NCBI GenBank assembly: GCA_965370435.1
Contig: CBDUUP010000304.1
Coordinates: 1-5,605, forward strand
DNA length: 5,605 nt
Reading direction: 5' to 3'
DNA from: CBDUUP01 sp965370435
GTDB lineage: Bacteria > Chloroflexota > Anaerolineae > Anaerolineales > UBA11579
Shown here piece by piece: positions 1-4,934 of the stretch (position 1 is the stretch's first letter; each line of letters begins with the position of its first letter). A program made the position numbers and the translations under genes. A model generated the notes under the pieces. The model was not told the origin of the DNA. It made no database searches and saw only the letters and a program-made list of their open reading frames with translations.

Positions 1-736
1 TCTTCACCTGCCCCCAGTTATCCACTCCCCCCTGATCCCGCTCGAATATGTAGGCTGTACCGGAGGCGGAGCCGCTATCGTCGTCAAGCCGAGACCCCAC
101 CAGGGCGGTGTCCCCGCTGACAGCCACATCGTAGCCAAAATAGTCGCTCGCCGCGGCGTCGGAGGCGGTCAGTTTTTCCACTTCCCCCCAATTGTCGGCT
201 CCTCCCAAGTCACGCTCGAATAGGTAGGCCGAGCCGGAGGCGGAGCCGCTGTCGTCATCGTACCAAGACCCTACCAAGGCGGTGTCCCCGCTGAGAGCGA
301 CGGAGGCGCCGAAATTGTCATTCGCCGCGCCGTCGGAGGCGGTGAGTTTTTTCACCTCCCCCCAGTTATCGGCCCCACCCTGGTCCCGCTCGAAGATGTA
401 AGCCGAGCCGGAGGCGTCGCCTTCGTCGTCATCGTACCTGGCCCCCACCAGGGCGGTGTCCCCGTTGATTGCGACGGCATAGGCAAACTCGTCACTCGCC
501 GCGCCGTCGGAGGCGGTGAGTTTGGCGGCCTCTACGGTCGGGGCGAAAGCCTCTGGGCCGAGGGCCTCCTCGATGGCGGCCCGCAGTCCAGGCGTGATCT
601 GCTCACTCCCTTCCGCGGGGTTGGCCTGGGCGGGACGCATGCTGATGGCAAGGGTGTTAAATAGAAACGCGCCGAAGGTCATAAGGGTGACGGTCAGGCG
701 CAGGGTGGGGTACAGATATCTCTTGAGGTTGAACAT
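1..736 (-). CDS. Gene A: secreted FG-GAP beta-propeller protein, 3' part beyond the left edge
   Basis: The reading frame is open from the ATG at 736 to the window edge (245 complete codons, no stop). The start is fixed by AAGGAGG five bases upstream. Residues 1-38 form a signal peptide: basic MFNLKR start, hydrophobic core, and a likely cut after RPAQA. A short linker holds the motif GLRAAIEEALGPEAF (about 50-64), shared with gene B. Three complete 58-residue FG-GAP blades follow at 72-129, 130-187 and 188-245. Each has the order K-L-TASD, F-G/A, GDTALVG, an acidic loop such as YDDDSG, then SGSAY-(I/L)-FER and NWG. FG-GAP blades build integrin-alpha-like propellers whose acidic loops usually bind Ca2+. 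The protein is probably exported and involved in adhesion or matrix contact, but the ligand is unknown. Its C-terminus cannot be seen, so SdrD_B domains or the C-terminal module of B and C may or may not be present. Blade 1 has FAYAV where most blades have FG-x-SV. Confidence 0.92.
   Translation of the reverse strand, partial: MFNLKRYLYPTLRLTVTLMTFGAFLFNTLAISMRPAQANPAEGSEQITPGLRAAIEEALGPEAFAPTVEAAKLTASDGAASDEFAYAVAINGDTALVGARYDDDEGDASGSAYIFERDQGGADNWGEVKKLTASDGAANDNFGASVALSGDTALVGSWYDDDSGSASGSAYLFERDLGGADNWGEVEKLTASDAAASDYFGYDVAVSGDTALVGSRLDDDSGSASGTAYIFERDQGGVDNWGQVK
2..523 (-). repeat. Three tandem 174-bp FG-GAP blade repeats in gene A
   Basis: Three in-frame units of exactly 58 codons are highly similar at the DNA level. 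Blocks for ACCGCCTCCGAC, GGGGACACCGCC and TTCGAGCG recur in register. The array continues past the left edge. Such repeats are substrates for unequal recombination and changes in blade number. Confidence 0.9.
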
Positions 737-741
737 GGAGG

Positions 742-748
742 CCTCCTT
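742..748 (-). promoter_or_regulatory. Ribosome binding site of gene A
   Basis: AAGGAGG on the minus strand lies five bases before the ATG at 736. It is a near-perfect anti-Shine-Dalgarno match and decides the start. Confidence 0.9.
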
Positions 749-820
749 AGCAGGATGAGTCGGATTGATAGGTCAACGAACAGGGATAAAGGTCCTCAAA
801 TTTAGGAATTCACTTATATG

Positions 821-849
821 ATAATACATGAATTTTTGGATATAGTCAA
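821..849 (-). promoter_or_regulatory. Sigma70-type promoter of gene A
   Basis: On the minus strand TTGACT (849-844) and TATTAT (826-821) are separated by exactly 17 bases, a close match to the housekeeping consensus TTGACA/TATAAT. Transcription would start near 814, giving a 5' leader of about 78 nt. Just inside that leader is the imperfect palindrome TCCT-c-AAATTT-AGGA (793-807), which could be an operator or a weak hairpin. The -35 box lies only 10 bases from the start of the MITE-like element at 860, so any upstream activator site would have been displaced or replaced by that element. Confidence 0.75.
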
Positions 850-859
850 CTTAAAATAA

Positions 860-1115
860 CTTTAGTTTCCGCTAAATGTTTCGATGAATTTTTGACCGAC
901 GCTCCCGTATATGGGGGGATATCTCGAAGTCAACCCGACATATACGGGGTGGCGTCTGATAGTTACATTATTTCTCAAAGTTGATGGTTGCCGGACTGCC
1001 CTCCCAAATTCGAGAAATGACTTTTATACCCATGTATATGGAGCGATCACACGGGAAACCACCATATACCGGGGGCAAGCGAATTTTCCCGCCGTTAAGT
1101 TAGCGGAAACTAAAG
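860..1115. mobile_element. 256-bp MITE-like element with perfect 16-bp TIRs and 5-bp flanking repeat
   Basis: CTTTAGTTTCCGCTAA at 860-875 is exactly reverse-complemented at 1100-1115. AATAA directly abuts both ends (855-859 and 1116-1120), as expected for a 5-bp target-site duplication. Between the TIRs are three successive inverted repeats. The first pairs CCCGTATATG (904-913) with CATATACGGG (939-948), extended by GACGC/GCGTC. The second pairs ATTTCTC (970-976) with GAGAAAT (1012-1018). The third pairs GTATATGG (1034-1041) with CCATATAC (1062-1069). There is no convincing coding frame inside. This fits a non-autonomous transposon. The family cannot be named from the TIR alone. A structured RNA is an alternative for the interior. 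Confidence 0.8.
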
Positions 1116-1151
1116 AATAACGGATTGCGATTGCCCTGGTGGCGAGGATAG

Positions 1152-1259
1152 ACCTCAACCAGGTATTCCCTGCCTCCTGGTATATTCCCACCCCAACCGG
1201 TGAACGCCAAGAAACTGGAGGAGTTGGACCGGAGAGCTCAGTTCCTGGAGGGGATTTGA
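1152..1259 (+). other. Possible decayed coding fragment (low confidence)
   Basis: The plus-strand frame ending in TGA at 1257-1259 reads NAKKLEELDRRAQFLEGI before the stop, a plausible charged amphipathic helix. Upstream the frame is proline-rich and reaches a TAG at 1149-1151 with no start or ribosome site, so this is no intact gene. It could be the tail of a lost plus-strand gene or chance. No family is recognised. Confidence 0.15.
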
Positions 1260-1276
1260 GGAGATGGCCGCCCGAT

Positions 1277-1303
1277 GTAGGGAGCAGCGCGTTGCTCCCC
1301 TAC
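1277..1303 (-). repeat. REP-like palindrome bounded by GTAG/CTAC
   Basis: GTAGGGAGCA (1277-1286) pairs with TGCTCCCCTAC (1293-1303), with one bulged C and a six-base loop gcgcgt. The same core and loop recur at 4586-4619. It begins GTAGGGG on the minus strand. GTAG at the hairpin foot is typical of RAYT-associated REP sequences. It lies downstream of gene B's terminator. Confidence 0.7.
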
Positions 1304-1345
1304 ACCAACGGTCCTGCGGGACTTCTGCCTAACTTGTTCAACACC

Positions 1346-1398
1346 AAAAAAAACCTGACAGGTCTATGACGACCAAAGGTCGTGGGACCTGTCAGGTT
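1346..1398 (-). terminator. Rho-independent terminator of gene B
   Basis: On the minus strand AACCTGACAGGTC (1398-1386) pairs perfectly with GACCTGTCAGGTT (1364-1352) and continues into a run of eight T (complement of A1346-1353). The loop contains a second hairpin, ACGACC/GGTCGT with a three-base loop (1369-1383). It lies about 48 bases past gene B's stop codon and separates B from A. The same arm sequence is reused at 4641-4677. Confidence 0.88.
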
Positions 1399-1412
1399 AG
1401 CAAATATGGATT

Positions 1413-1432
1413 GGCGCCTCGCTTGATGCGCC
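1413..1432 (-). repeat. GC hairpin just beyond the gene B stop
   Basis: GGCGC (1413-1417) pairs with GCGCC (1428-1432) around a ten-base loop and is followed by CCCTAG. It occupies the same position, 3' of a family stop codon, as the REP-like hairpins at 4517-4540, 4691-4717 and 4878-4923. Its foot is CTAG rather than GTAG on the minus strand, so it may be a degenerate copy. Confidence 0.4.
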
Positions 1433-1434
1433 CC

Positions 1435-1448
1435 TAGATCATGATCTA
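1435..1448. repeat. Perfect 14-bp palindrome over the gene B stop codon
   Basis: TAGATCATGATCTA is its own reverse complement and includes the TAG stop (1446-1448) of gene B and two GATC sites. It might be an insertion scar or a protein-binding site, or chance. No function is known from sequence. Confidence 0.45.
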
Positions 1449-4016
1449 TGGCCCGGTCTTGCTCAAGATGGCGGCGTCCACTTTGACTGTTCCGTAAGAC
1501 ATGGTCCTGATCCCAATGAAGACATCGATACTGTCGAAGTCTCCGGTGGCTGTAATGGTGCAAGTGAATAAGGTCCAGGAGAAAGTGTCTCCTGATGGCG
1601 TGAAGATGCAGGTCTGCTTATCCACCTTGACCCCGCCATTCTTGAGGATGAGCCTGGCGCCCATATACCCATCTTCATACAAGCTCTGTCCACTGAAGTA
1701 GAAGGAGATGGTGTACTCGTCCCCGGCGGCGCCGCTCTGGACGACGGTCTGCTTGACGACCTCCAGGCCGCCGTCGGCCTCAAAGAGATAGACATACCCG
1801 CCATCCTGTGCGCCCCCATCTGCGGCTCGTCCATCCCCGTTGTCGGAGATGATCTCGGTCCATTCAGCTCCCAGGGGGTTTTCAAAGCTCCCGTTGGTGA
1901 GCAGGTTGGATCCCAGCCCTGCGTCCAATTTTACAGTCTCCTCCGGGTCCAGGTAGAAAAGATCGGTCCTTCCGGTGCTGGGGTCGGCGTCGCTATCCAA
2001 CTCGTCGTCGCCCACGTCTTGGGATGAGAAAGAGTAGCCGCCGGGGGCGACGAACTCGACGAAGTAATAGCCGGGGGGCAGTTCCGGGTCCGGGTCTGAA
2101 TCTGGCGCGGAGGCAGCCAGGTCGGCAAAGAAATAGATGCCTCCACCGGCGGTCACCGTGGTGTTAAGGAGGGCGGCGCTTTGGTTGTACAGTTTGACCG
2201 TCACTCCATCCAGGCCGGATTCGCCCACGTCCTGCACGCCGTCGCCATCCGCGTCCTGCCAGACTTTGCCCACAACGTAGCCCGGACGGTACAGCCCGGC
2301 GTCCCAGGCAGTGTCGTCCTCATAGGGCGATAGGGAGGTTGGGGCAGTCTTCCCGGTGGAGGGGTTGGGATCGCTGTCCAGGGAGGCGTCCCCGCCCTGG
2401 TTGGTAGCGCTGAGGGTGTATCCCACCGGGGTGGTGAATTCAACGTAATAGATGCCTGGAACCAGGCCGCTGAAGCTATAGGTTCCGCCGGTGGCGGTGG
2501 TGGTCATTCCCGCCAGGACATTCCCCGCGTTGTACAACTTCACGGTCACGCCGCCAATCCCGGGTTCCCCGGCATCCTGGACTCCATTGGGCGTCAGGTC
2601 CAGCCAGACCTTATCCCCCAGGGAGGCGGAGATATCGAACAAGTAGGCTGCGCCAGAGTATTCGCCGTTGTCGTTGTCGAACCAAGCCCCCACCAGGGCG
2701 GTGTTCCCATTGAGAGCGACGGAAATGCCGAAATTATCAGGAGACTCGCCGTCTGAAGCGAGCACCTTTGCCAATTCACCCCAGTTATCCCCCCCACCCA
2801 GGTCCCGTTCGAAAAGGTAGGCTGAGCCGGAGTCTAAACCGTTGTCGTCGTCGCCCCAGGCCCCCACCAGGGCGGTGTCCCCGCTGAGAACGACGGAGTA
2901 GCCGAAAAGGTCTCCCGCATTGCCGTCGGAGGCGATGATTTTTTTCACCTGCCCCCAGTTGCCGGCCCCGCCCTGGTCCCGCTCGAAGATATAGGCCGAG
3001 CCGGATTCATACCCGTTGTCATTATCGCCAATAGTCCCTACCAAAGCGGTGTCCCCACTGAGGGCGACGGAGAAGCCGAAGATTTCGCCCCCCGCGCCGT
3101 CCGAGGCTGTGATCTTGACCGTCTCTCCCCAGGTACCGGCCCCACCTTGGTCCCGCTCGAAGAAATAGGCCGAGCCGGAGTCGCCGCCATTGTCGTCGTC
3201 GAGGTAGGCGCTCACCAAGGCGGTGTCTCCGTTGATGGCGACGGAGAAGCCGAAACGATCAAGCGCGGCGCCATCGGATGGATTGAGCTTGACAGTCTCC
3301 CCCCAGTTTCCATCCCCGCCCTCATACCGCTCGAACAGGTAAGCTGAGCCGGAGTTCGTGCCGTTATCGTCGTCATAATCAGCCCCTACCAGGGCGGTGT
3401 CCCCGTTGAGGGAGACGGAGATACCGAAAACGTCACCCGCCGCGCCGTCGGAGGCGGTGAGCTTGGCTGCCTGGCCCCAGTTGCCATCCCCGCCCTGGTC
3501 CCGCTCGAAGATATAGGCCGAGCCAGATGAGCCTCCGTTGTCGTCATCCCTTGGCGCTCCCACCAGGACGGTATCCCCGCTGATGGCGACGGAAGCGCCG
3601 AACTCGTCCCCCGCCGCGCCGTCGGAGGCGGTGAGCTTGGTCACCTGGCCCCAGTTGCCCTCCCCACCCTGGTTCCGCTCAAAGAGAATTGCCGAGCCGG
3701 AGTCGAGGCCGGAGTCGCTATCACCCCAGGCCCCCACCAGGGCGGTGTCCCCGCTAACGGCGACGGACCAACCGAAGTATTCATTCGCCGCGCCGTCGGA
3801 GGCGAGGAGTTTGACATCCTCGTTGGCGGGGGGGAAAGCCTCCGGGCCGAGGGCCTCCTGGATGGCGGCGCGCAGGCCTGCTTCGACAGGCTCAGCATTG
3901 GCGGCCAGGGCCATTTCAGGCATGGGCAGCATCCCGGCCAGCATGGTGAGAACCAAGATGAGGGTGCAAAAACGTTGAATCGATAGGGAAGATAAACTTG
4001 GTTTGTTCAGTTGCAT
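1446..4016 (-). CDS. Gene B: secreted seven-blade FG-GAP propeller with two SdrD_B-like domains
   Basis: This complete 856-residue protein starts at ATG 4016 behind AAGGAG and ends in TAG. Residues 1-38 are a signal peptide (hydrophobic FCTLILVLTMLAGML, likely cut after EMALA). Linker motif GLRAAIQEALGPEAF (47-61) matches gene A. Seven FG-GAP blades start at 69, 127, 185, 243, 301, 359 and 417 (the last is shorter and ends near 463). Each has an acidic loop such as DDDNG, suited to Ca2+. Two SdrD_B-like beta-sandwich domains follow at 464-578 and 579-703, marked by GDKVWLDLTPNGVQDAGEPG and ADGDGVQDVGESG. The C-terminal module at 704-856 begins NLLTNGSFENPLGAEW, resembles carbohydrate-binding jelly-roll modules, and carries Cys803-x15-Cys819. 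It ends KTGP, with no LPXTG or type IX sorting signal seen. Seven blades are the usual number for an integrin-type propeller. It is probably an extracellular adhesin or matrix protein. The ligand is unknown. Confidence 0.95.
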   Translation of the reverse strand: MQLNKPSLSSLSIQRFCTLILVLTMLAGMLPMPEMALAANAEPVEAGLRAAIQEALGPEAFPPANEDVKLLASDGAANEYFGWSVAVSGDTALVGAWGDSDSGLDSGSAILFERNQGGEGNWGQVTKLTASDGAAGDEFGASVAISGDTVLVGAPRDDDNGGSSGSAYIFERDQGGDGNWGQAAKLTASDGAAGDVFGISVSLNGDTALVGADYDDDNGTNSGSAYLFERYEGGDGNWGETVKLNPSDGAALDRFGFSVAINGDTALVSAYLDDDNGGDSGSAYFFERDQGGAGTWGETVKITASDGAGGEIFGFSVALSGDTALVGTIGDNDNGYESGSAYIFERDQGGAGNWGQVKKIIASDGNAGDLFGYSVVLSGDTALVGAWGDDDNGLDSGSAYLFERDLGGGDNWGELAKVLASDGESPDNFGISVALNGNTALVGAWFDNDNGEYSGAAYLFDISASLGDKVWLDLTPNGVQDAGEPGIGGVTVKLYNAGNVLAGMTTTATGGTYSFSGLVPGIYYVEFTTPVGYTLSATNQGGDASLDSDPNPSTGKTAPTSLSPYEDDTAWDAGLYRPGYVVGKVWQDADGDGVQDVGESGLDGVTVKLYNQSAALLNTTVTAGGGIYFFADLAASAPDSDPDPELPPGYYFVEFVAPGGYSFSSQDVGDDELDSDADPSTGRTDLFYLDPEETVKLDAGLGSNLLTNGSFENPLGAEWTEIISDNGDGRAADGGAQDGGYVYLFEADGGLEVVKQTVVQSGAAGDEYTISFYFSGQSLYEDGYMGARLILKNGGVKVDKQTCIFTPSGDTFSWTLFTCTITATGDFDSIDVFIGIRTMSYGTVKVDAAILSKTGP
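1908..2627 (-). other. Two SdrD_B-like domains present in gene B, absent in gene C
   Basis: These are residues 464-703 of gene B. Both copies share G-K/D-V-W-x-D, GVQD-x-GE-x-G, GVTVKLYN, a GGxYxF strand, YYFVEF/YYVEF, and DSDxxPSTG near the end, finishing in DAGL. This matches the SdrD B-like repeat of bacterial cell-surface proteins, which folds as a Ca2+-stabilised stalk. In gene C the last blade passes directly to the C-terminal module, so the pair is a removable insert. Confidence 0.8.
2628..3812 (-). repeat. Seven tandem FG-GAP blade repeats (174-bp period) in gene B
   Basis: Six full units of 58 codons and a 47-codon last unit lie in perfect register (residues 69-463). DNA stretches around GGGGACACCGCC and GACGGCGCG are nearly unchanged between units. 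Acidic loops vary: DSDSG, DDDNG, DNDNG. Confidence 0.93.
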
Positions 4017-4021
4017 CTAAA

Positions 4022-4027
4022 CTCCTT
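4022..4027 (-). promoter_or_regulatory. Ribosome binding site of gene B
   Basis: AAGGAG on the minus strand lies five bases before the ATG at 4016 and supports this start over later Met codons within the signal peptide. Confidence 0.85.
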
Positions 4028-4238
4028 CGTATAGTTGGTATTTACGTAACCGGGATGGTTTTTGGCATAAATTATGAGCTGACTTCATGGCTTTCGATAT
4101 TCACAAGGAACAAGGGATGTGGATGGCGTATTGGCAATAAAGGCTCCTGGCGATTTACATTAAATGAAAATCCGGTCGGGCTGCATTGGAGGGTAGGATG
4201 AAAACCGGAGTTCAAAATTGCAAATTGCACTGTATTCT
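4028..4238. other. Leader region upstream of gene B, no gene seen
   Basis: The gene B promoter should lie here. I see no good -35/-10 pair; a CATAAT hexamer at 4076-4071 on the minus strand lacks a convincing partner 16-18 bases upstream. TTACGTAA (4042-4049) is a perfect 8-bp palindrome inside a larger imperfect one, a possible operator. AATTGCAAATTGCA (4216-4229) is a short direct repeat. The plus-strand open frame beginning at 3998 overlaps gene B's start and has no supporting features. Confidence 0.5.
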
Positions 4239-4384
4239 ATAGGACTTACGCACTTCAGAAACCTTGCGAAGGTTTTTTGAGAAATTATGACTGCATGCAA
4301 ACGCATTGTACGTATAAAATCACTTTATAAACAGAGAAACCTTCGCAAGGTTGCCATTAAATCTTTCAATTGCGTAAGTCCTAT
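4239..4384. mobile_element. 146-bp MITE-like element with nested inverted repeats
   Basis: ATAGGACTTACGCA (4239-4252) is exactly reverse-complemented at 4371-4384. A second inner pair, AACCTTGCGAAGGTTT (4260-4275) and its exact complement (4337-4352), lies inside; each inner arm is itself a hairpin with a three-base loop. The interior is AT-rich and non-coding. The direct repeat TATTCTA occurs at 4233-4239 and 4382-4388 and overlaps the TIR tips, so the true target duplication is ambiguous. TA would fit an IS630/Tc1-like insertion. The left inner hairpin followed by six T could also act as a plus-strand terminator. Confidence 0.8.
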
Positions 4385-4441
4385 TCTAATCTGTTTCGGC
4401 AACACAGTTCATATCAGTTCTGTAAGCATTAATAAAAGTGC

Positions 4442-4473
4442 GATGCGTTTTGAGCATCACTCTAAAAAGAGTG
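4442..4473. repeat. Two adjacent small hairpins
   Basis: GATGC (4442-4446) pairs with GCATC (4454-4458). Starting on that last C, CACTCT (4458-4463) pairs with AGAGTG (4468-4473) around AAAA. They have no long T tail and are probably relics of a repeat; a protein-binding role is possible. Confidence 0.35.
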
Positions 4474-4493
4474 GGATTCGGTGATATGGGAGA

Positions 4494-4515
4494 GGTGGGT
4501 CTGATACCTGCCTAC
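4494..4515 (-). repeat. REP-like imperfect palindrome, GTAG foot on the minus strand
   Basis: GGTGGGTCT and ATACCTGCC form an imperfect stem followed by TAC, so the minus strand begins GTAGGCAGG. The core resembles the hairpin at 4691-4717, which shares GGGTCTGA. Confidence 0.5.
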
Positions 4516-4516
4516 A

Positions 4517-4540
4517 GGCGACCTGGCGGGTTGCCCCTAC
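4517..4540 (-). repeat. REP-like hairpin supplying the stop codon of the 3' stub
   Basis: GGCGACC (4517-4523) pairs with GGTTGCC (4529-4535) with one G-T wobble and a five-base loop, followed by CCTAC. On the minus strand it begins GTAGGGGCAACC. Its TAG (4539-4537) is the in-frame stop of the orphan 3' fragment at 4537-4590. Confidence 0.6.
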
Positions 4541-4590
4541 GGGCCGGTTTTGTTCAAGATGGCGGCGTCCAAGTTGGCCATTCCGTTGTA
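4537..4590 (-). pseudogene. Orphan 3' end (stub 1) of an FG-GAP family gene
   Basis: The minus-strand frame reads YNGMANLDAAILNKTGP then TAG, matching the last residues of gene B (VKVDAAILSKTGP) and gene C (VGVDAAILNKTGP). Nothing further upstream matches: the homology stops where the palindrome at 4586-4619 begins. Codon differences from gene C in the DAAILNKTGP part are all synonymous (CTG/TTG, AAG/AAA, CCA/CCG). This suggests the fragment once belonged to a functional, separately diverged paralog. It lacks a start and any domain and is bounded by REP-like repeats on both sides. Confidence 0.85.
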
Positions 4591-4619
4591 GGGGGAGCAG
4601 CGCGTTGCTCCTCCTACAA
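4586..4619 (-). repeat. REP-like palindrome, second copy of the 1277-1303 type
   Basis: TTGTAGGGGGAGCA (4586-4599) pairs over all 14 positions with TGCTCCTCCTACAA (4606-4619), with one G-T wobble and loop gcgcgt. GTAG occurs at the foot on both strands. It shares core and loop with 1277-1303 and interrupts the homology of stub 1. Confidence 0.8.
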
Positions 4620-4640
4620 CAGGATGGTCTTGTTGTGCGC

Positions 4641-4677
4641 AAAAAACCTGACAGGTCTCTAAGAACCTGTCAGGTTT
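4641..4677 (-). terminator. Minus-strand terminator, probably of a lost family gene
   Basis: On the minus strand AAACCTGACAGGT (4677-4665) pairs perfectly with ACCTGTCAGGTTT (4656-4644) and runs into a T stretch (complement of A4641-4646). The arm sequence equals that of gene B's terminator. Its position downstream of stub 2 (about 55 bases past that stop) mirrors B, so it probably served the deleted paralog. It would still stop readthrough from gene C. Confidence 0.8.
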
Positions 4678-4690
4678 GTAAAGATGGAGA

Positions 4691-4717
4691 GTAAGGCGGG
4701 TCTGAGACTCGCCCTAC
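4691..4717 (-). repeat. REP-like palindrome downstream of stub 2
   Basis: GGCGGGTCT and AGACTCGCC pair around a single G with one wobble. The outer bases GTAA and CTAC also nearly pair, and the minus strand begins GTAGGGCGAG. It lies 15 bases from the stop codon of stub 2. Confidence 0.65.
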
Positions 4718-4732
4718 TACGAAGGCGGTGAT

Positions 4733-4759
4733 TCACGGGCCGGTCTTGTTCAAGATGGC
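4733..4759 (-). pseudogene. Orphan 3' end (stub 2) of an FG-GAP family gene
   Basis: The minus-strand frame reads AILNKTGP then TGA, identical in protein to the last eight residues of gene C and stub 1, with its own stop codon. Homology ends abruptly at 4760 at an unrelated hairpin repeat (4769-4791). Together with the terminator and REP-like hairpins on its left it reproduces the 3' flank of gene B, which argues that a whole paralog once stood here. Confidence 0.75.
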
Positions 4760-4768
4760 GGGGTTTTA

Positions 4769-4791
4769 CCCTCACCCTGGAAGGGAGAGGG
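4769..4791. repeat. Short pyrimidine/purine hairpin
   Basis: CCCTCACCCT (4769-4778) pairs with AGGGAGAGGG (4782-4791) with one A-A mismatch and a GGA loop. It marks the break point of stub 2. Similar CCCTCACCC repeats are scattered in many bacterial genomes. Confidence 0.5.
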
Positions 4792-4877
4792 GCGACCTTA
4801 GTCGGGGGCAACCGGGGGTTGGGAGGAGGACAAGGTAAGGGGTAATTTCATCGAATCTAAATTTATGAGTACGTCAG
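4792..4877. other. Intergenic stretch with no recognised feature
   Basis: This is purine-rich DNA turning AT-rich near 4840. I see no reading frame, promoter pair or stable hairpin. Confidence 0.5.
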
Positions 4878-4923
4878 GGCGGGGCAACGTTCGGCTAGCT
4901 CACGTCAAGCGCCCCGCCTCTAC
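4878..4923 (-). repeat. REP-like hairpin downstream of gene C
   Basis: GGCGGGGC (4878-4885) pairs perfectly with GCCCCGCC (4911-4918) around a 25-base loop, followed by TCTAC, so the minus strand begins GTAGAGGCGG. It lies 11 bases from the gene C stop. There is no T tail, so it is a weak terminator at best. Confidence 0.6.
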
Positions 4924-4934
4924 GAGGGCCGCAA

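Noticed and set aside
793..807. Operator palindrome in the gene A leader
   Set aside because: Only an imperfect short palindrome (TCCT-c-AAATTT-AGGA) and a single occurrence, so it is mentioned under the promoter but not called as a site.
911..1120. Plus-strand 69-codon open frame
   Set aside because: It lies almost wholly inside the MITE-like element, its start is within an inverted repeat, it ends in the flanking duplication, and it has no ribosome site.
1277..1400. Integron attC-like site (GTTAGGC on the minus strand near 1333)
   Set aside because: No matching RYYYAAC partner at a suitable distance, and the gene-end hairpins in the window lack attC core sites.
3538..3978. 146-codon plus-strand frame opposite gene B
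   Set aside because: It is antisense to the FG-GAP repeats, whose regular GC-rich codons leave open frames on other frames; its translated repeats mirror the 58-codon period.
3998..4201. Plus-strand 67-codon open frame upstream of gene B
   Set aside because: It overlaps gene B's start antisense, has no ribosome site, and its composition is that of intergenic DNA.
4287..4662. Plus-strand short frames across 4287-4484 and 4438-4662
   Set aside because: They run through the MITE-like element, REP-like hairpins, the antisense of stub 1 and a terminator; none has a ribosome site or protein-like composition.
1277..4923. CRISPR-like repeat array
   Set aside because: The repeats differ in core sequence, spacing is irregular and each is a REP-like hairpin; no regular spacers or cas genes.
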